A stretch of DNA of 64,000 nucleotides from Lojkania enalia (GCA_010094045.1 ML986688.1:71411-135410); one strand, 5' to 3'; counted from the first letter of the stretch, positions 10,148 through 23,385 are shown. A program made the numbers and translations. The notes: generated from the letters alone by a model not told the origin.

Positions 10148-13100
10148 ATGGCCACTGTTGTTATGTCGCCCGAAGCCGCAAATATCACCTCGGCCCCCCG
10201 GCGCAAGTCTGGACGCGTATCTACGAAGCCACAACGCTTCGTCCCCGCCGCCAGCCCAGCAGGTAGCGCGAAGCGCAAGCGCACTGCCGAGGAAACTGAT
10301 GGTGATATTGATGTGGACGAGCCCTCGTCTGACGAGGAGCAGACGGAGAGTAGTGAAGGAGAGCCCGATGAAGAGGAATTGAGAGAGCGTAGGCGGAAGC
10401 AGAAGAAGACAAAGACACCCGGAAAGAAGCCCGCGCCGAAGAAGGCAAAGACGAACGGCGCGACGGTTAGCCTCGCGATTCGCCCTGCGGCCAGCAGGCC
10501 AAAGAAACCTAGGAAAGCGCCTATTCGCAAGAGCGCGATCGGGGATGACACGGAGGGGCTCTATGGTGAATATGCTACGGAGAAATACTAGCAATCGTCG
10601 CGTATGCTAATGCTCTCGTAGGTGATGTATTTGCGCGTGGAAACCGAATCGACGATGTGGCCGCACAATGGGTCGCGAGCTTCGAGCAGCACGAAGCCAA
10701 TGCCGTGGCAGATATTGTTAATTTTGTTCTCCGCAGTGCCGGCTGTAAAATTAAGATAGATGAGAATGACATTGGCGACCCGGACAATGCGCCCAACAGA
10801 TTGGGTGAGATCCAAGACGAGTACCAGGCCGTAAGTGCTAGTGGCGCTGATAACACCAATACCACCGCGTACTGATGCACCGGGCAGGAAGATGTTACCG
10901 AATATCCCCTCATCACTAAAGCTCGCGGAGGGGCCGCTTTTAGACAAGCATTGCACGGCTTTTTCGTCGCGCTCATCCAAACTATCGCACAGACCAGCCT
11001 ACTGTACAGAAATGCTGAGCTTATCGAGAATATCCAGGTGTGGATTAGCACCATGTCCTCAGCCCCAAACCGCCCTTTCCGGCATACTAGTACGGTAGCC
11101 TCTTTGGCTATCATCAGCGGTTTATCACGGGTTGCGAGCGACATTGTCGAAAGCAGTGCAAAGAAGATACGTCAGAGCGAAACTGAATCAAAAAAAGTTC
11201 GTGTGAACAAGGGGCGAGTTTCCGCCGTGAACAAGGAGGTCGATGAACTGGGTCAGAAGCGGGAAGCAGTGGATGCAACGATCACCGACTGGTTTGACAC
11301 TGTCTTTGTACACCGCTATCGAGACGTGGATTTTAAGATTAGGGTAGAATGCGTCGAGGCTCTAGCCGAGTGGATCATGATATACCCCGACAAGTTCTTC
11401 GACGGCGCTCATTTACGATATCTAGGCTGGGTCCTCTCCGATATCTCACCACCGACACGGCTAGAAGTCCTTAAACAACTACAGAAACTTTTCCGCGATC
11501 AAGACAAGCTCGCAGGATTGAAGACGTTCACTGAACGGTTCCGGCCACGAATTGTTGAAATGGCAACGCGCGATGCAGATTCGGGCGTCCGTGCTGCTGC
11601 CGTCGAACTGTTGGATGTACTGCGAGAAGCTGGTTTCCTGGAACCCGACGATATTGATTCTGTAGGTAAGCTGATTTTTGATGCTGAGCCGAAGGTACGC
11701 AAGGCTGTTGTCGGCTTCTTCGCCGAGACAGTCACCAGTGCTTATGAACTCCAAGTTGAGGATATGGGAGGCGAGGATGCGCTCGAGGAAGCACTTCCTG
11801 CCATCGAAGGAGACGACGAGTACTCCCATCCAAGATTGGAATGGCTCAAGCTCAAGTGCCTCGTCGAACAGCTACTTGCTTACGACGTGGATGAAAGCGA
11901 GCTGCCTTCACAGATTGAGCGACTTCCACCTTCTGGTTCAGAACTTGGACTTGTAGCCGTAGGAATCGAATCCAGATTCTCTCTTGCTGCGCAGGCACTC
12001 TATGACGCCGTTCCAGAGATTCGAGAGTGGGCGCTGCTGGCCGGCTATCTGTTGTACGACCATTCTCAAACCATCCAAAACGGGACTGGCGAAGACGTCG
12101 AGATGATGCTTCGACAAAACTGCAAGCTCGAGGAACGTGAGGAGATAGTGCTTCTCGATGTTCTCAATTCAGCCGTGGCGCACCGTTTGGAGCGCCTTGC
12201 CGAGGCGCAAAAGGATAAGAAAAAAACGAAAGCTCAACGACAAGCCGACAAAGAAGAGCAAGCAGAGATGGCGAAGAGACTCACAGTCCTAATACCCCAA
12301 TTATTGAAAAAGTTCGGCGCCCTTCCCGAAGCTGCCTCCTTGTGTCTACGGCTACAGAGGTTGCTTAACTTGGACGTATTCCAAGAACTACGACAAGATG
12401 CGGCATTAGTTTCACTTCTTGATGATATTAACAAACAGTTTTTAACTCATCAAAATGCTATTGTCCTCCAGGAAGCAAGAGAGGCACTCCTACACGCGCA
12501 GGCTTACGAAGAATTACGAGAGATCACAGCTATCAAGAACCAAGTGCTTTGGGATGACCTGGTCAATACTTTTAACGCTGTGAGACGCGGTCGAGATCTA
12601 TCAAAGAGGGGCAATCTATCCCGGAACGTTTTGACAGGCGTATCAAACATTGTTTTGAAGATGTCTGAACTCGCGCGCGTATCCAATCCCATTGCGCTTG
12701 AGAAAATAACAACGGCGCCGAAAAGCAAGTCTAAAAAAGCCGCTGTAGAGTCGACACCACCGATATCGTCGTTGTTGCAGATACTTGACCGAGGTGTTCC
12801 AAAGCAGAACCTAGACCCTGAGATGGATGCCGCAGAAGACACTTTGGTTCGTCACACAATAAATTTTATGTTGCCATATACTCTTTGGAAGGTAAATGAA
12901 TGCCGAGATCATATCGAAGCCGGCACTGCTATTCCTGACGATGATCTTACGGCGATTGCGGAACGAAGGGACATGTGCGTGGTGGCATTAATGAAGATCT
13001 TGGAAAGCAGAAAAGGAGCGGATGAACTGCGACTTGAAGTCGCAAATCTGTTGCTTGATGTGTACACTTCGTTCTTCATGCTCAAGAATGTGAAGGCAAG

Positions 13101-13782
13101 CAGTAGTAAAGGGAAAAAGAATCAATCGGCAGATGTGAATGACGACTGGGAAGCCCTATGTCAGGAGGTTGACGAACCAACAACAAAACTTCTACTTCAA
13201 TTACTTACAACTGCGGAGAATAACCTGGCAAAGAGGACGAGAAAACGACTGGAGGAGCCAGACGTCGATGATGAGCCTATTGATCCTGATGACGAGCCTG
13301 AGAGCAGTGATGACGAGGATGAAGAGATAGAGGGTAGAGCAGCGGAAGAGAAGCTGCTCCGATCGCTAATGGCGGAACAGAAGCTCTGTGAGCTCGGCGG
13401 TCGCATGGTGCGCGCTGTTCTTGCTGGTATCTTGGACGGGAAGAGCTCGGGTGGTGGCAATTATGTCCGAAAACGGCTGGAGAGGAACAAGAACAAGCTA
13501 GGTCACGACTACAAGGAAGTCATTTCATTCCTAGACGCGCCGAAGGAAAGGAAAGGAAAGGCAGCCAAGCCGGCTAAGGTTGCCAAAGCACCGGCCAAAC
13601 CCTCTAAAAATACAGAGATTGTTATTGATGACGAGAGTGAAGAGGAGCGAGAGGAGGAACCTATTGACGAGGACGAGGAGATGGCGGATGACCAAGTCAA
13701 TGGAGATGCGCGTGGTGAGGAAGAGGACGTAACTTCGGAGCCGCCGCAAGAGGAAGAAGTCGAAAGTGTCCTCGGAGACTAG
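10148..13782 (+). CDS. SCC3: Cohesin subunit SCC3 / STAG (stromalin)
   Basis: This HEAT-repeat subunit of the cohesin ring loads and holds sister chromatids. Three exons (10148-10565, 10622-10830, 10888-13782) give 1,173 aa, in the usual fungal size range. Residues 1-135 are disordered and basic/acidic with Lys-rich NLS-like patches (RERRRKQKKTKTPGKK). The STAG domain follows at about 210-330 (TQTIAQTSLLYRNAEL-like segment). The stromalin conservative domain is at about 345-430 (VHRYRDVDFKIRVECVEAL, then YLGWVLSDISPPTR). The tail, from about residue 1,080, alternates basic and very acidic stretches (DDEPESSDDEDEEIEGR). Intron phases agree at both junctions. Confidence 0.93.
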
Positions 13783-14318
13783 ATATCTAGGTCTTTGTTT
13801 CCTTACAGCAACAATTGTATTGTTGCTTCCGATTTATGCACATGCTTTCATAATGAGTCTGTATTCTAGGGAGGTTTGGATGTTTCTATATTCTTGTTCC
13901 TGAAGCGGGGTTTTTGCTGTTGCTTAAGCTTATGGAAAATACGGTCGGGAGGCCTGGCGTGCTATGGGTATGACGGACGGCCGGATGATTCCCTTCTTAT
14001 GAGATCTTTTAGATACGAGACTTCAATGAAGTTTTTTTGTGTTATATCACCAGCCTATCATTCACCACGTAACGGAAGAATGGAGAGGTGGTCTAAGCTC
14101 CTCAGTTCCCACCTTGTCTTCTCCGAGTTGCCTGCCTTCAGGATGCTTTTCCCTTACTCATTGACAACTGGATAGTCAATTTTCCTAGTGTTTATATATT
14201 AGCTATTCAATATCATTCGGATTATTACCTTTTCTAGTGATCCATACTATAGTCCCCATTGCACATTTAAAATGCCCCACGATAGACCGCGATGACACCC
14301 CGCTATACCTCCACCAAC
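13783..14318. other. Intergenic: SCC3 3' end and UreD promoter
   Basis: About 0.5 kb between two + genes. It contains AT-rich stretches near 14,175-14,250. I see no further gene. Confidence 0.4.
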
Positions 14319-15365
14319 ATGTCATTTAAATCGCCATTTGCTCCTTCCACCTCGAAGCCAGGGCAGGGCTCCATCGTTGTAGCATTGCTTCCTCCAAACA
14401 CACCAGTACTTAGAAATGTCGAATACCAATACCCGCTCAAGCTTGTTGCTCCGAATCCTCTCCCCTCACCCGTCTCTCCTCCGGTCCCTGAGCACGCAGC
14501 CGAGCAAGGCGCTCGTGGCCCGACGACGCCAAGCCTTATACACACCGTTTTTCTTCTTACATATGGCGGTGGAATAGTTGCAGGAGACAGCATTGACCTG
14601 AATATCTCTCTGGAGAGCAGAACCAGGCTCGTCCTCCTAACACAGGGCTCGACCAAGATTTTCAAGACGCCCAACCCGAGCATCGTCTCGCGACAGCATA
14701 TGACAGTCAAGCTCGCCGTAGATTCGGCACTAGTCTACCTCCCAGATCCCGTTCAGCCTTTCGCCCAGACCGCGTTCTCGCAATCGCAGATTTACAATTT
14801 GGAAGATGGGCAGGGGAGTTTGTGTGCATGCGATTGGGTTACTAGTGGTCGCTCTGCGCGGGGCGAGAATTGGGATATTTATGAGTATAGGAGCAGGAAC
14901 GAGGTTTGGGCTCTCTCCCCAGACTTCGATGGAAATAGCAAAAAGAAGCTACTTCTACGGGATAATTTGATACTAGACAAGACTGGGCAGACTAACATGG
15001 CGTTATCGGAGCGCATGGATGGGCACTCTGTCTTCGGCACATTGATTATTCGTGGACCCATGTTCGCAGATTTGCAGAAGTTTTTTCTAGGGGAGTTCGA
15101 GGCGCTGCCAAGGATTGGGGGGAGGAATTGGGGGGATCAGGTGCAGATGGAGCTCAATAGAGGGGAACAGTGGAGGATCGATAGGCAACAAAGGGAGAAG
15201 AGCGATGGTCTGGTTTGGAGTGCGGCGAATGTTAGGGGTTTTGTGCTTGTGAAATTTGCGAGTAGGGAGGTTGAAGGGTCTAGGAATTGGTTGAGGGATA
15301 TGGTTAGGGAAGAGGGGAGTTTAGTTAGGGGTTTTGGGGAGAGAAGTATTCTCTGTTTAAAGTAG
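14319..15365 (+). CDS. ureD: Urease accessory protein UreD
   Basis: UreD works with UreF and UreG to load nickel into apo-urease, allowing growth on urea. This intron-less ORF gives 348 aa from the ATG at 14319; an in-frame ATG at 14292 would add nine residues. Family marks in order are LRNVEYQYPLKLVAP, FLLTYGGGIVAGDSIDL, LLTQGSTKIFK, then VYLPDPVQPFAQTAF and RGENWDIYEYRSRNE. These match the UreD N-terminal beta-barrel core. Fungal UreD proteins are longer than bacterial ones and carry a Pro-rich insert, seen here at about residues 50-75. Urease and the other accessory genes are not in the window. Confidence 0.9.
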   Translation: MSFKSPFAPSTSKPGQGSIVVALLPPNTPVLRNVEYQYPLKLVAPNPLPSPVSPPVPEHAAEQGARGPTTPSLIHTVFLLTYGGGIVAGDSIDLNISLESRTRLVLLTQGSTKIFKTPNPSIVSRQHMTVKLAVDSALVYLPDPVQPFAQTAFSQSQIYNLEDGQGSLCACDWVTSGRSARGENWDIYEYRSRNEVWALSPDFDGNSKKKLLLRDNLILDKTGQTNMALSERMDGHSVFGTLIIRGPMFADLQKFFLGEFEALPRIGGRNWGDQVQMELNRGEQWRIDRQQREKSDGLVWSAANVRGFVLVKFASREVEGSRNWLRDMVREEGSLVRGFGERSILCLK

Positions 15366-15652
15366 GCAGATTGTGATACCCTGAGGTAAATACTTTAATT
15401 AAATAGGATTTTATTTTCTATATTAGGACCGTATAATACGCTAGCCTCAGCAACTAAAGCAACATACATTTATGCTGCGGATGATAGGTCGGAGCTATCA
15501 GCACCGACCGTTCTTGGCAGTGACGAAGTGCTCGAAGTTAAGACCAAGCATACATTCTTAACCTCCCATCCTAGCAGTCAACCCTCTAAAAAAGCGCCTC
15601 CTGTTTCTCCTATGCGAAATCCGATAATACCAGACAAGACAAGACTCTCAAG

Positions 15653-18648
15653 ATGAGCGGCAGGCTCGTTTCCACGCGCCTAGCCACGCTCCCACGCAAA
15701 ACAGCCCCGAACACGCCACGCCGAGTCTTCTCACTCCTACCAAACACAATTCCCGCCGGCGGCCTTCTACGCTCAGATGCAGGGCTCCGATTAATAAAAC
15801 AACGGCCGTGGCCTGTAGGGAGCTATGCGCTGCACAATGTACCAGCCGCACGCTCAATTTCCTTTGCGAGGGTGATACCGAAGCTTGTAACTAAGTTTGC
15901 GACGGCGGGGGCAGCGGCCGGCGGGGCAGTGCTAGCCGGTGCAAGTTATTTGCAATATCAGGCTGGACGTGAGTATACACGATGAGTGAGTGATTGGGGT
16001 GGTTGGCTGACGATCTGCAGAGGCCGGGAGTTTCGCAAAGGACCTATACTATCGAACGAAAGACGGGGCTACGGAAATCGTTTCTGGTGCATATGGGACG
16101 GCAACAGATGTCTTCGATCAGATAGGACGTGGATGGGATAGGACGAAGGAGGATCTGGAGAAGGTGGAGTACCCGGAATGGTTGCAGAAGCTTATGCCGA
16201 AGGATGAATCTGGAGGCGCAGGAGAAGGTGGCGGCGGCGGAGAAGGTCCGGAAGAGTACAAGAAGAGCGGTGCTGGAACTGCGGCGGCGGGTGCTTCGAC
16301 AGCTACAGCTTTTGGATACGCGAGTCAGGATGAGGAGGAGAACGAGGAAGGGGAGAAGATCGCGAGGGATGAGCAGATGATGATGTTGACGAGGAAGATG
16401 ATTGAGATCAGGGGGCTGCTGCAGACGGTTGGACAGTCTGACGCGCTCACCTTGCCGTCAATTGTCGTAATCGGATCACAATCGTCGGGGAAGAGCTCGG
16501 TGCTTGAGGCGATTGTAGGACATGAGTTCTTGCCCAAGGGATCGAATATGGTTACTCGTCGCCCAATCGAATTGACTCTCGTAAACACTCCGGATGCACA
16601 TGCAGAGTATGGAGAGTTTCCTGCGCTGGGTCTGGGGAAGATTACCGATTTCAGTCAGATTCAGAAGACGTTGACGGATCTGAATTTGGCTGTTCCGGCA
16701 AAGGATTGTGTCACGGATGATCCCATTCAACTCCGGATATATTCTCCTAATGTGCCAGATCTATCGCTGATTGACTTGCCAGGCTATATTCAGGTTACGG
16801 GGCGAGATCAGCCTCCGGAACTCAAGGAGAGGATTGCAGAGCTGTGCGAGAAGTATATCAAGGCGCCGAACGTCATCCTGGCCATTTCTGCGGCGGACGT
16901 GGACCTTGCAAACAGCACAGCTTTGAGGGCTTCGAGAAAGGTGGATCCTAGGGGCGAACGAACGATAGGGGTCATCACGAAGATGGATCTTGTTGACCCA
17001 GGCCGAGGGACGGAGCTTCTTAGTGATAAGAAATATGCTCTCCGTCTGGGTTACGTTGGAGTAGTATGCCGAGTACCTCCTAGTGCATCCGGGCCGAAAC
17101 TGTTCAATCGAGGCAACGGAAATATCACCAATGCTATTGCCAGGAACGAGAATGCTTATTTCTCAGCGCATCCGGAATTCAGCCCCGAATCGCATGTTGA
17201 GGTTGGAACAAAAAACCTGAAGAAGAAGCTTATGCATGTGCTTGAGCAAACTATGGCTTCAAGCCTCAAGAGTACTGGTGAAGCTATTCAGCGAGAGCTC
17301 GCTGAAGCCACATACGAATATAAAGTGCAATACAATGAGCGACCTCTTAGCGCAGAATCATACCTCGCAGAGTCACTAGACGCCTTTAAACACTCTTTCC
17401 GCGGGTTCTCCGAGCAATTTGGACGCCAGCAGGTCCGCGAACTTCTCAAGCACGAACTCGATCAGCAGGTTCTAAACCTATTGGCTCAGAGATATTGGAA
17501 CAGGCCGTTCGACGACCTGAGCGTCCCTTTACCGGAGACTGATCCTCTAAGCAGCCTAGCAAAGGCAGATCCAGAGGGCGAGAACCAGATATGGAAAATC
17601 AAGCTCGATAGCTCGAGCGCCGCTTTGACGAAGCTTGGTGTGGGTCGATTAGCAACCAGCGTTGTTGCTAACTCATTACAAGCTCACATCGACTACCTAG
17701 TTCAGCAATCACGCTTCGCCGCTCATCCGTTTGCACGACAAGCTATCACCGAGGCCTCAACCACTATCCTCAAAGATCTATCCTACGATATCTCGGATGA
17801 ATTAGAAATTTGCATCAAGCCGTACAAGTATCGGATAGAAGTCGAAGAAAATGAGTGGACCAAAGGAAGGGAAAATGTTACCATTGTTCTGAAAGAAGAG
17901 CTCAAGGTTGCGGAAGCTGCGGCTAAGAGACTTGAAGAGCAAATGGGCGGAAGAAAGAAAGTCAGGGATGTTATGGCCTTTATTGATCGTGTGAGGAGTG
18001 GTCAGGTTGTACTTGAAGGGAATGGTGTGGGGGGCGCGGGAGGCTTTAGTGCGGCGCTGCTGCAGAAAGGTACACCCTCTTTCAATTTCCAAGATAATGA
18101 GGAGTGATGAAAGGGTGCTAATGTGCGCATAGGTAGAGAAGCAGTTTTCCTCCGCGATCGTGTCGACGTTCTGAAGATGCGCTTGTTGGCCGTAAAGTCG
18201 AAACAGTGCGCCAACAAGAAGAACAAATATCACTGTCCAGAGGTCTTCCTGGATGCAGTAGCGGATAAGCTCACAACAACCGCCGACCTTTTCCTAGACG
18301 CAGAACTACTCTCTAAATTCTACTATCTAGTGCGTCCCTCCCTTCTCTTCCAAAACCCGTATCCGCGTTTCCCCATAACAAGAATACTAACATGTGACTT
18401 CTTAGTTTCCCCGAGAACTAGACAACCGTCTAGGCCGCTCCCTCTCCCAAACCGAAATCGACCGCTTCGCGCGTGAGGACCCAAAGATTCGAAGACATCT
18501 CGATGTCGTAAGGAGAAAGGAATTGTTGGAACACGTCCTTAAAGAGATGGAGGGGTTGAGACAGATCGAGGCGAGGGAGAAAAGGTTCGCAAGGCGAGGG
18601 GAAGCAGAATTGGGGAGGGAGAGAAGGAGGGGGTGGAGTCTCTTCTAA
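15653..18648 (+). CDS. MGM1: Mitochondrial inner-membrane dynamin MGM1/OPA1
   Basis: This large GTPase fuses mitochondrial inner membranes and shapes cristae. Four exons (15653-15968, 16021-18069, 18133-18329, 18406-18648) give 934 aa. The Arg-rich N-terminus (about 1-80) looks like a mitochondrial presequence. A hydrophobic Gly/Ala segment (AGAAAGGAVLAGASYLQY) follows as membrane anchor. A second Ala-rich stretch at about 200-215 (GTAAAGASTATAFGYAS) sits where rhomboid cleavage occurs in this family. The GTPase motifs are GSQSSGKSS (about 256-264), DLPG (about 356) and TKMD (about 425). The last two exons complete the GED-like tail (FPRELDNRLGRSLSQTEI). The final intron has a clear ACTAAC branch site. 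All GTP-binding residues seem intact. Confidence 0.95.
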
Positions 18649-19882
18649 GCTATGAAAAGATGACGAGTGAAGGTTGCACAGGAGAGGAAAATTGGTCGAG
18701 GGTGAAATGGCATGATTGCTAATGAGCTGTTGGCATAGGAATAGATTGCTTGGCGTCTGGGTGGATTGATACCATGATTGGCTTGGATAAACGCTGCTCT
18801 GCTCTGCTCTGCTCTGCACTGTTGTATTGGATTGATAGATGATGTATATGACTAGCACTCCCGACTACACGCTTCAAAAATAAGGAGACAAAATGAATAT
18901 CGGACTGTTACTGTCCTCTTCTATTCTATGCCGCACAACTCCGTATACTAAACATTCACGCCAACTATGATGACTATTTTCTACGTCCCTCCTTACGTCC
19001 GGTTATTTAGGGCTATGCGGTTGATTTTGCATGGGTATCGTTTTGCTGTGACGCTCCAAACGTATATCAGAACAACAGACGAACAAAACAAACTATGCAT
19101 TGATTGATCTTGTGCTCGCCAACCGATATATCGTCCTGAGGACTTCTTACTCATTTTACGAACTAAGGCAGATGTCTTTCATGCTGGATATCCGCTGCGC
19201 AAAGCATAGTAGAGCGGTGAAAACAGGATAGCAGGTCCTCTGTACACGGATTCGAGATGCCAGACGTCCTTCGCACTCTATTCAGCACTGATGATTGCTC
19301 AGAAACCGTCTTGGGGTGTAGGTTGCGGGTGGCACTGCGAAGCGTGGTAATTATGAATTGAGGTTGGACCGGACGAGCAAGATACCCAGGAGCCGAGATC
19401 CCTCATCGATCAACATTGAGTAATTGAGATCGATAGTGAATTCTTATAATGATAGGGTGTTGATTTTATACCCCAAAGCTAGGAAAAAGCCGGAAGGTAC
19501 TTTCAAATAGCTGGCGTTCATGACTATATATCTAAGCTTCGCTTTGAAAGCACAGCCTTATCGATATCATCATGGCGGGTAGAAGTGACGCACTGAGCGT
19601 TTAGCGGCATTTCTATTCTTCCTGGCCAGCCTCAGGACCTCCTCAGGCCCTAGCCGATAACCTCCCAATTTCGAGGAATCACAATCGACTTTCGATGCTT
19701 ATCAGTAGGCGATTTCTATTATAACGAGGTGTTGAACTTACATTCTGAAGCCGGGAAAAGGCCGTACGGAGGGCAAGAAGGTAAAGGCCTAAAGCGGGCC
19801 ACGCTAGTCGCGTCATCCCAGACCGACCGCCGAACCCAAAGTTCCATTCCATCTACGCCCGCACCTGCGTATCTCCACACCA
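18649..19882. other. Intergenic: MGM1 3' region and CUL4 promoter
   Basis: A 1.2-kb spacer with no supportable ORF. It holds a short (GCTCT)x4 microsatellite at 18796-18815. The length fits a regulated promoter plus leader for the cullin gene. Confidence 0.4.
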
Positions 19883-22715
19883 ATGTCCTCAGTCCCCAGC
19901 GACAGGAAGCGCAAGTCGTCGACGCAGTCCATCCGCGAACTCTTCACCAGCCAGCAAAAACCTAATATCGGGGCCACGGCTCCGGTCTCGCCGGCCGCGA
20001 AACGCAGCCGGGTTGACGCCGCGGGGCGAGACGCATCGATTGAGACGGCGAGTAAGGGCACGCGGAGCACAAAAGAGATGTATCATTTCCCGAACAAGAG
20101 GGCGGAGGTTGTGGAAATCAGTTCGAGCCCGGAGAATAGCCCTGCCAAGCCAACGCCGCAGAACAGTGCCAGGAAGTTGACGCCAAATATGCATGCGAAC
20201 GGGGCCCCGAAGCGGATGCTCGTTAAGAACTTTAAGCCCGCGCGGAAAGTCGATCCAAAGCAGTTCCTCGACCAGGTCTGGGCGAAGGTGGATAAAGCAA
20301 TGGATACCGTTTTGAAGCAGGAAAAGATTGATTTTAGCCTTGAGGAGTTGTATAGAGGGGTAGAAAACCTGTGTAGGCAGGGACTCGCGAAGGATGTTTG
20401 CGAGCGGCTTGTGGCTAAATGCAAGGGCTATATTAAAGGTCCTCTGAAGGAAAAGGTTAAGGAAATGTTGGGGAGAGAGAGCGTTGATGTGCTCAGGGGA
20501 ACGTTGAATGCATGGGCTACGTGGGCAGATCAAATGGTATGCTTAGCTATCTACGTAATGGCGGGTAGCGTGCTAACTGCTTAAGAAATACTTACATTGG
20601 ATCTTCTGCTACCTCGACCGCGCGTATCTTCTGCCGAAACAGCAATCGCTGCACGATATCTCCGTAGACCTTTTCCGCTCTATTATATTTGAGCACCAGC
20701 GACTCAACCCTCGAATAATTGACGGCGCCTGCGACCTGATCGCTATCGACCGCGAGGGTAAGGACCTTGATCGGGACATGTTCGAGAAGACGGTGAAGAT
20801 GTTCCATGAGATGCAGGTATACTCGAAGTACTTCGAGCCGCGGATGCTAGAGCTCAGCCAGAAGTATATCCTAGTCTGGGCAAACACATCAAGCGAGGAG
20901 AAGAGTCTGGCAGAATATGTCAAGTCTGCTCGAGCTTTGATGGAAAGCGAGATAGATAGAGTGGAGATGTTTAGGTTAGATGGGTCTACTAAGAGGGACC
21001 TACTTACGCTCCTTGAAGATCATCTCATCTCTAGGAAGGAGTCACGGTTGGGTATGTATCGTATTCTGCGAGATATTCAAGAACGATCAGTATGCTAACG
21101 ACAAACAGTCAACCAAGACGAAATAGCAGGTCTGCTCGAAGACAACGCGGTAGAAGATCTTGAACTGCTCTATAACCTCCTTGAACGACGCAGGCTTGGT
21201 GTCAAGCTACGGCCAGCATTCACTAAATGGATCGAAGACACGGGTACTGCTATTGTCTTTGATGAGAAAGAGCAGGATAACATGGTTGTCAATCTTCTAA
21301 CCCTCAAACGACAGCTTGACATAGTCTGGAAGAAGTCTTTCCACCGCGACTCAGACCTTGGGCATGGACTGCGAGAATCGTTCGAGGCTTTCATGAATAA
21401 GACCAAGAAGAGCAGCACAACCTGGAATACAGATAATTCGAAACCTGGCGAGATGATTGCCAAGTACGTCGATATGCTGCTGAGAGGAGGAGCGAAAGCT
21501 ATTCCTGCCCAGCTCACGCGGAAAGCAGAGAAGCCGGCTGTGGCGGAGGAGGAAGACAATGAGGACATTGTCTTTGACGAGGATACCGAAGTCAACAATC
21601 AACTTGATCAGGTACTAGATCTATTCCGTTTCGTTCACGGGAAGGCTGTGTTTGAAGCTTTCTACAAGAAGGACCTTGCACGGCGGTTGCTCATGGGTAG
21701 GAGTGCAAGTGCTGACGCCGAGCGGAGTATGTTAGCAAGACTAAAGACAGGTATGTGCTAAAGTCGGTAAAGGATTACCACCGATACTGACATACTTTGC
21801 AGAATGTGGTGCTGGCTTCACATCCAATCTAGAGCAAATGTTCAAAGACATTGAACTAGCCCGCGAGGAAATGGCCTCCTACAAAGCCATCTACGAAGAA
21901 CGCAATGAAAAGCTCTCTCTCGACCTCAACGTCAACATCCTTTCTGCATCAGCCTGGCCAACATACCCCGACGTTCCCGTCATCATCCCCGCGCAAATCA
22001 AATCCGCCATTGACAAGTTCGAAACGCACTACAAGTCAAAACACTCCGGTCGCAAGCTGGACTGGAAACATGCCCTCGCTCACTGCCAGGTTAAGGCCAA
22101 GTTCCCACGGGGTAATAAGGAGTTAGTGGTTTCTTCCTTCCAGGCCATTGTTCTTCTACTCTTCAACGGATTAAAAGACGACGAGCATCTGGATTACAAC
22201 TACCTCAAAGAAGCCACTGGACTACGTAAGCTTTACACGCCCCTCTCTCCTATATATCCTTATATTCAAGGTCGCTAAGAAAGGATGTTGTAGCCCCCCC
22301 CGAACTAAACCGCACCCTCCAGTCTCTCGCCTGTGCCAAACTGCGCCCTCTAACCAAACACCCCAAGTCTCGCGATATCTCGCCTACGGACACGTTCACC
22401 CTGAACACGCACTTCTCTGACCCGAAATACCGCATCAAGATCAACACTGTGCAGCTGAAAGAAACACAACAAGAGAACAAGGAGACGCATGAGCGGGTTG
22501 CGGCGGACAGGAACTATGAGACGCAGGCGGCGATTGTGAGGATTCTGAAGGCTAGGAAGAAGATTGCACACTCGGAGTTGGTGGCGGAGACCATTAGGGT
22601 TACAAGGTCTAGGGGCACACTAGATGTGGGCGGGATTAAGAGGAACATTGATAGGTTGATTGAGAAGGAGTTTCTGGAACGGGAGGACGATGGAAGTTAT
22701 AGTTATATTGCGTGA
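19883..22715 (+). CDS. CUL4: Cullin-4, scaffold of DDB1-type E3 ubiquitin ligase
   Basis: The cullin bridges a RING E2-recruiting subunit and DDB1-bound substrate receptors in DNA repair and chromatin control. Five exons (19883-20536, 20586-21051, 21109-21750, 21803-22225, 22294-22715) give 868 aa with consistent phases. The first 110 residues are disordered and Ser/Pro/Lys-rich. Cullin repeats follow with KYLHWIFCYLDRAYLLP, then VKMFHEMQVYSKYFE. The cullin-homology region carries FEAFYKKDLARRLLMGRSAS and EQMFKDIELAREEM, and the C-terminal winged helix holds the neddylation motif IVRILKARK, making Lys814 the likely Nedd8 site. The NPF-type extension and the LLLFNGLKDDEHLDY stretch fit Cul4 better than Cul1 or Cul3. 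An internal acidic insert (EEEDNEDIVFDEDTE) is present. Confidence 0.93.
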
Positions 22716-23199
22716 GGTGATGGAGGGGCTGCATTCTATCAACATTCAATGGAGGAAAGGGGTATACGTGTATGTACATTGGGGTGTACAGTAAATAGAT
22801 GGATTTCGCTTTTCGCCTGCTTCGGGATGGAATGTCGACGCCCCCACTATAAATAGAAATCGAGTACCGATTTTAATTACTTGAAATCAAAAGCATATGA
22901 GCTAAAGCCCGAGTAACTGCCAAGTCTAGCCAGGAAGGAAGAAAAGATGATGAGATCTCAGCCTATACTAAACACCATAAGCTGTGAGCACTTTACGTCC
23001 TTCTCTATGTAGGTAGTCATAGAGACGGGTGCGGTGTTTAGACGGCGTTATGGTCTTGGCATAGTCCAATACGACAGTAGAACCACAGCCATGATAGTGA
23101 ACAGTGACAGGACAGCATTGCAGGCTGCAGATGAACATATTTTAGCAGTGCAGGTTGCATTGTATGTATGTAGCTGCTATGCATCTGGCTTCTATAGAG

Positions 23200-23238
<39 letters not shown>

Positions 23239-23385
23239 CAGAGCTCCTACGAATCTAAGGGGGGTATCTGTCAAGTATCAATCGAACCGTTTGACCATGC
23301 GTCCCATTACTCCTTCCAAGGCCAAACAGGACACCTCTAGAACGCCGTGGCTCCATATGCTTATACTGTACAAATGGTGGGCTTT
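22716..23385. other. Convergent intergenic region, CUL4 and AIM6-like gene
   Basis: The two flanking genes end here tail to tail, so this spacer should hold both 3' UTRs and terminators. It contains the 34-nt A tract listed separately. No gene is visible. Confidence 0.5.
23200..23233. repeat. Poly-A tract, 34 A
   Basis: An uninterrupted run of 34 A on the + strand, flanked by GAG and GTCCCC. It lies in the convergent spacer. It may be a slipped homopolymer or the tail of an old retroposed copy; no target-site duplication is obvious. Confidence 0.95.

Noticed and set aside
9982..10594. Long minus-strand ORFs (about 190-200 aa) opposite the SCC3 first exon
   Set aside because: They are shadows of the Lys/Glu/Pro-rich exon. 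No domain is visible, and the sense frame fits the cohesin gene with proper introns.
10575..11144. Minus-strand ORF of 189 aa
   Set aside because: It overlaps SCC3 exons on the other strand and shows only low-complexity Ser/Ala content.
13197..13749. Ser-rich antisense ORFs
   Set aside because: These arise from the acidic Asp/Glu codons of the SCC3 tail read backwards.
23270..23300. Possible tRNA T-loop on the minus strand (GGTTCGATT)
   Set aside because: The flanks cannot form a T stem and no other tRNA parts are present.
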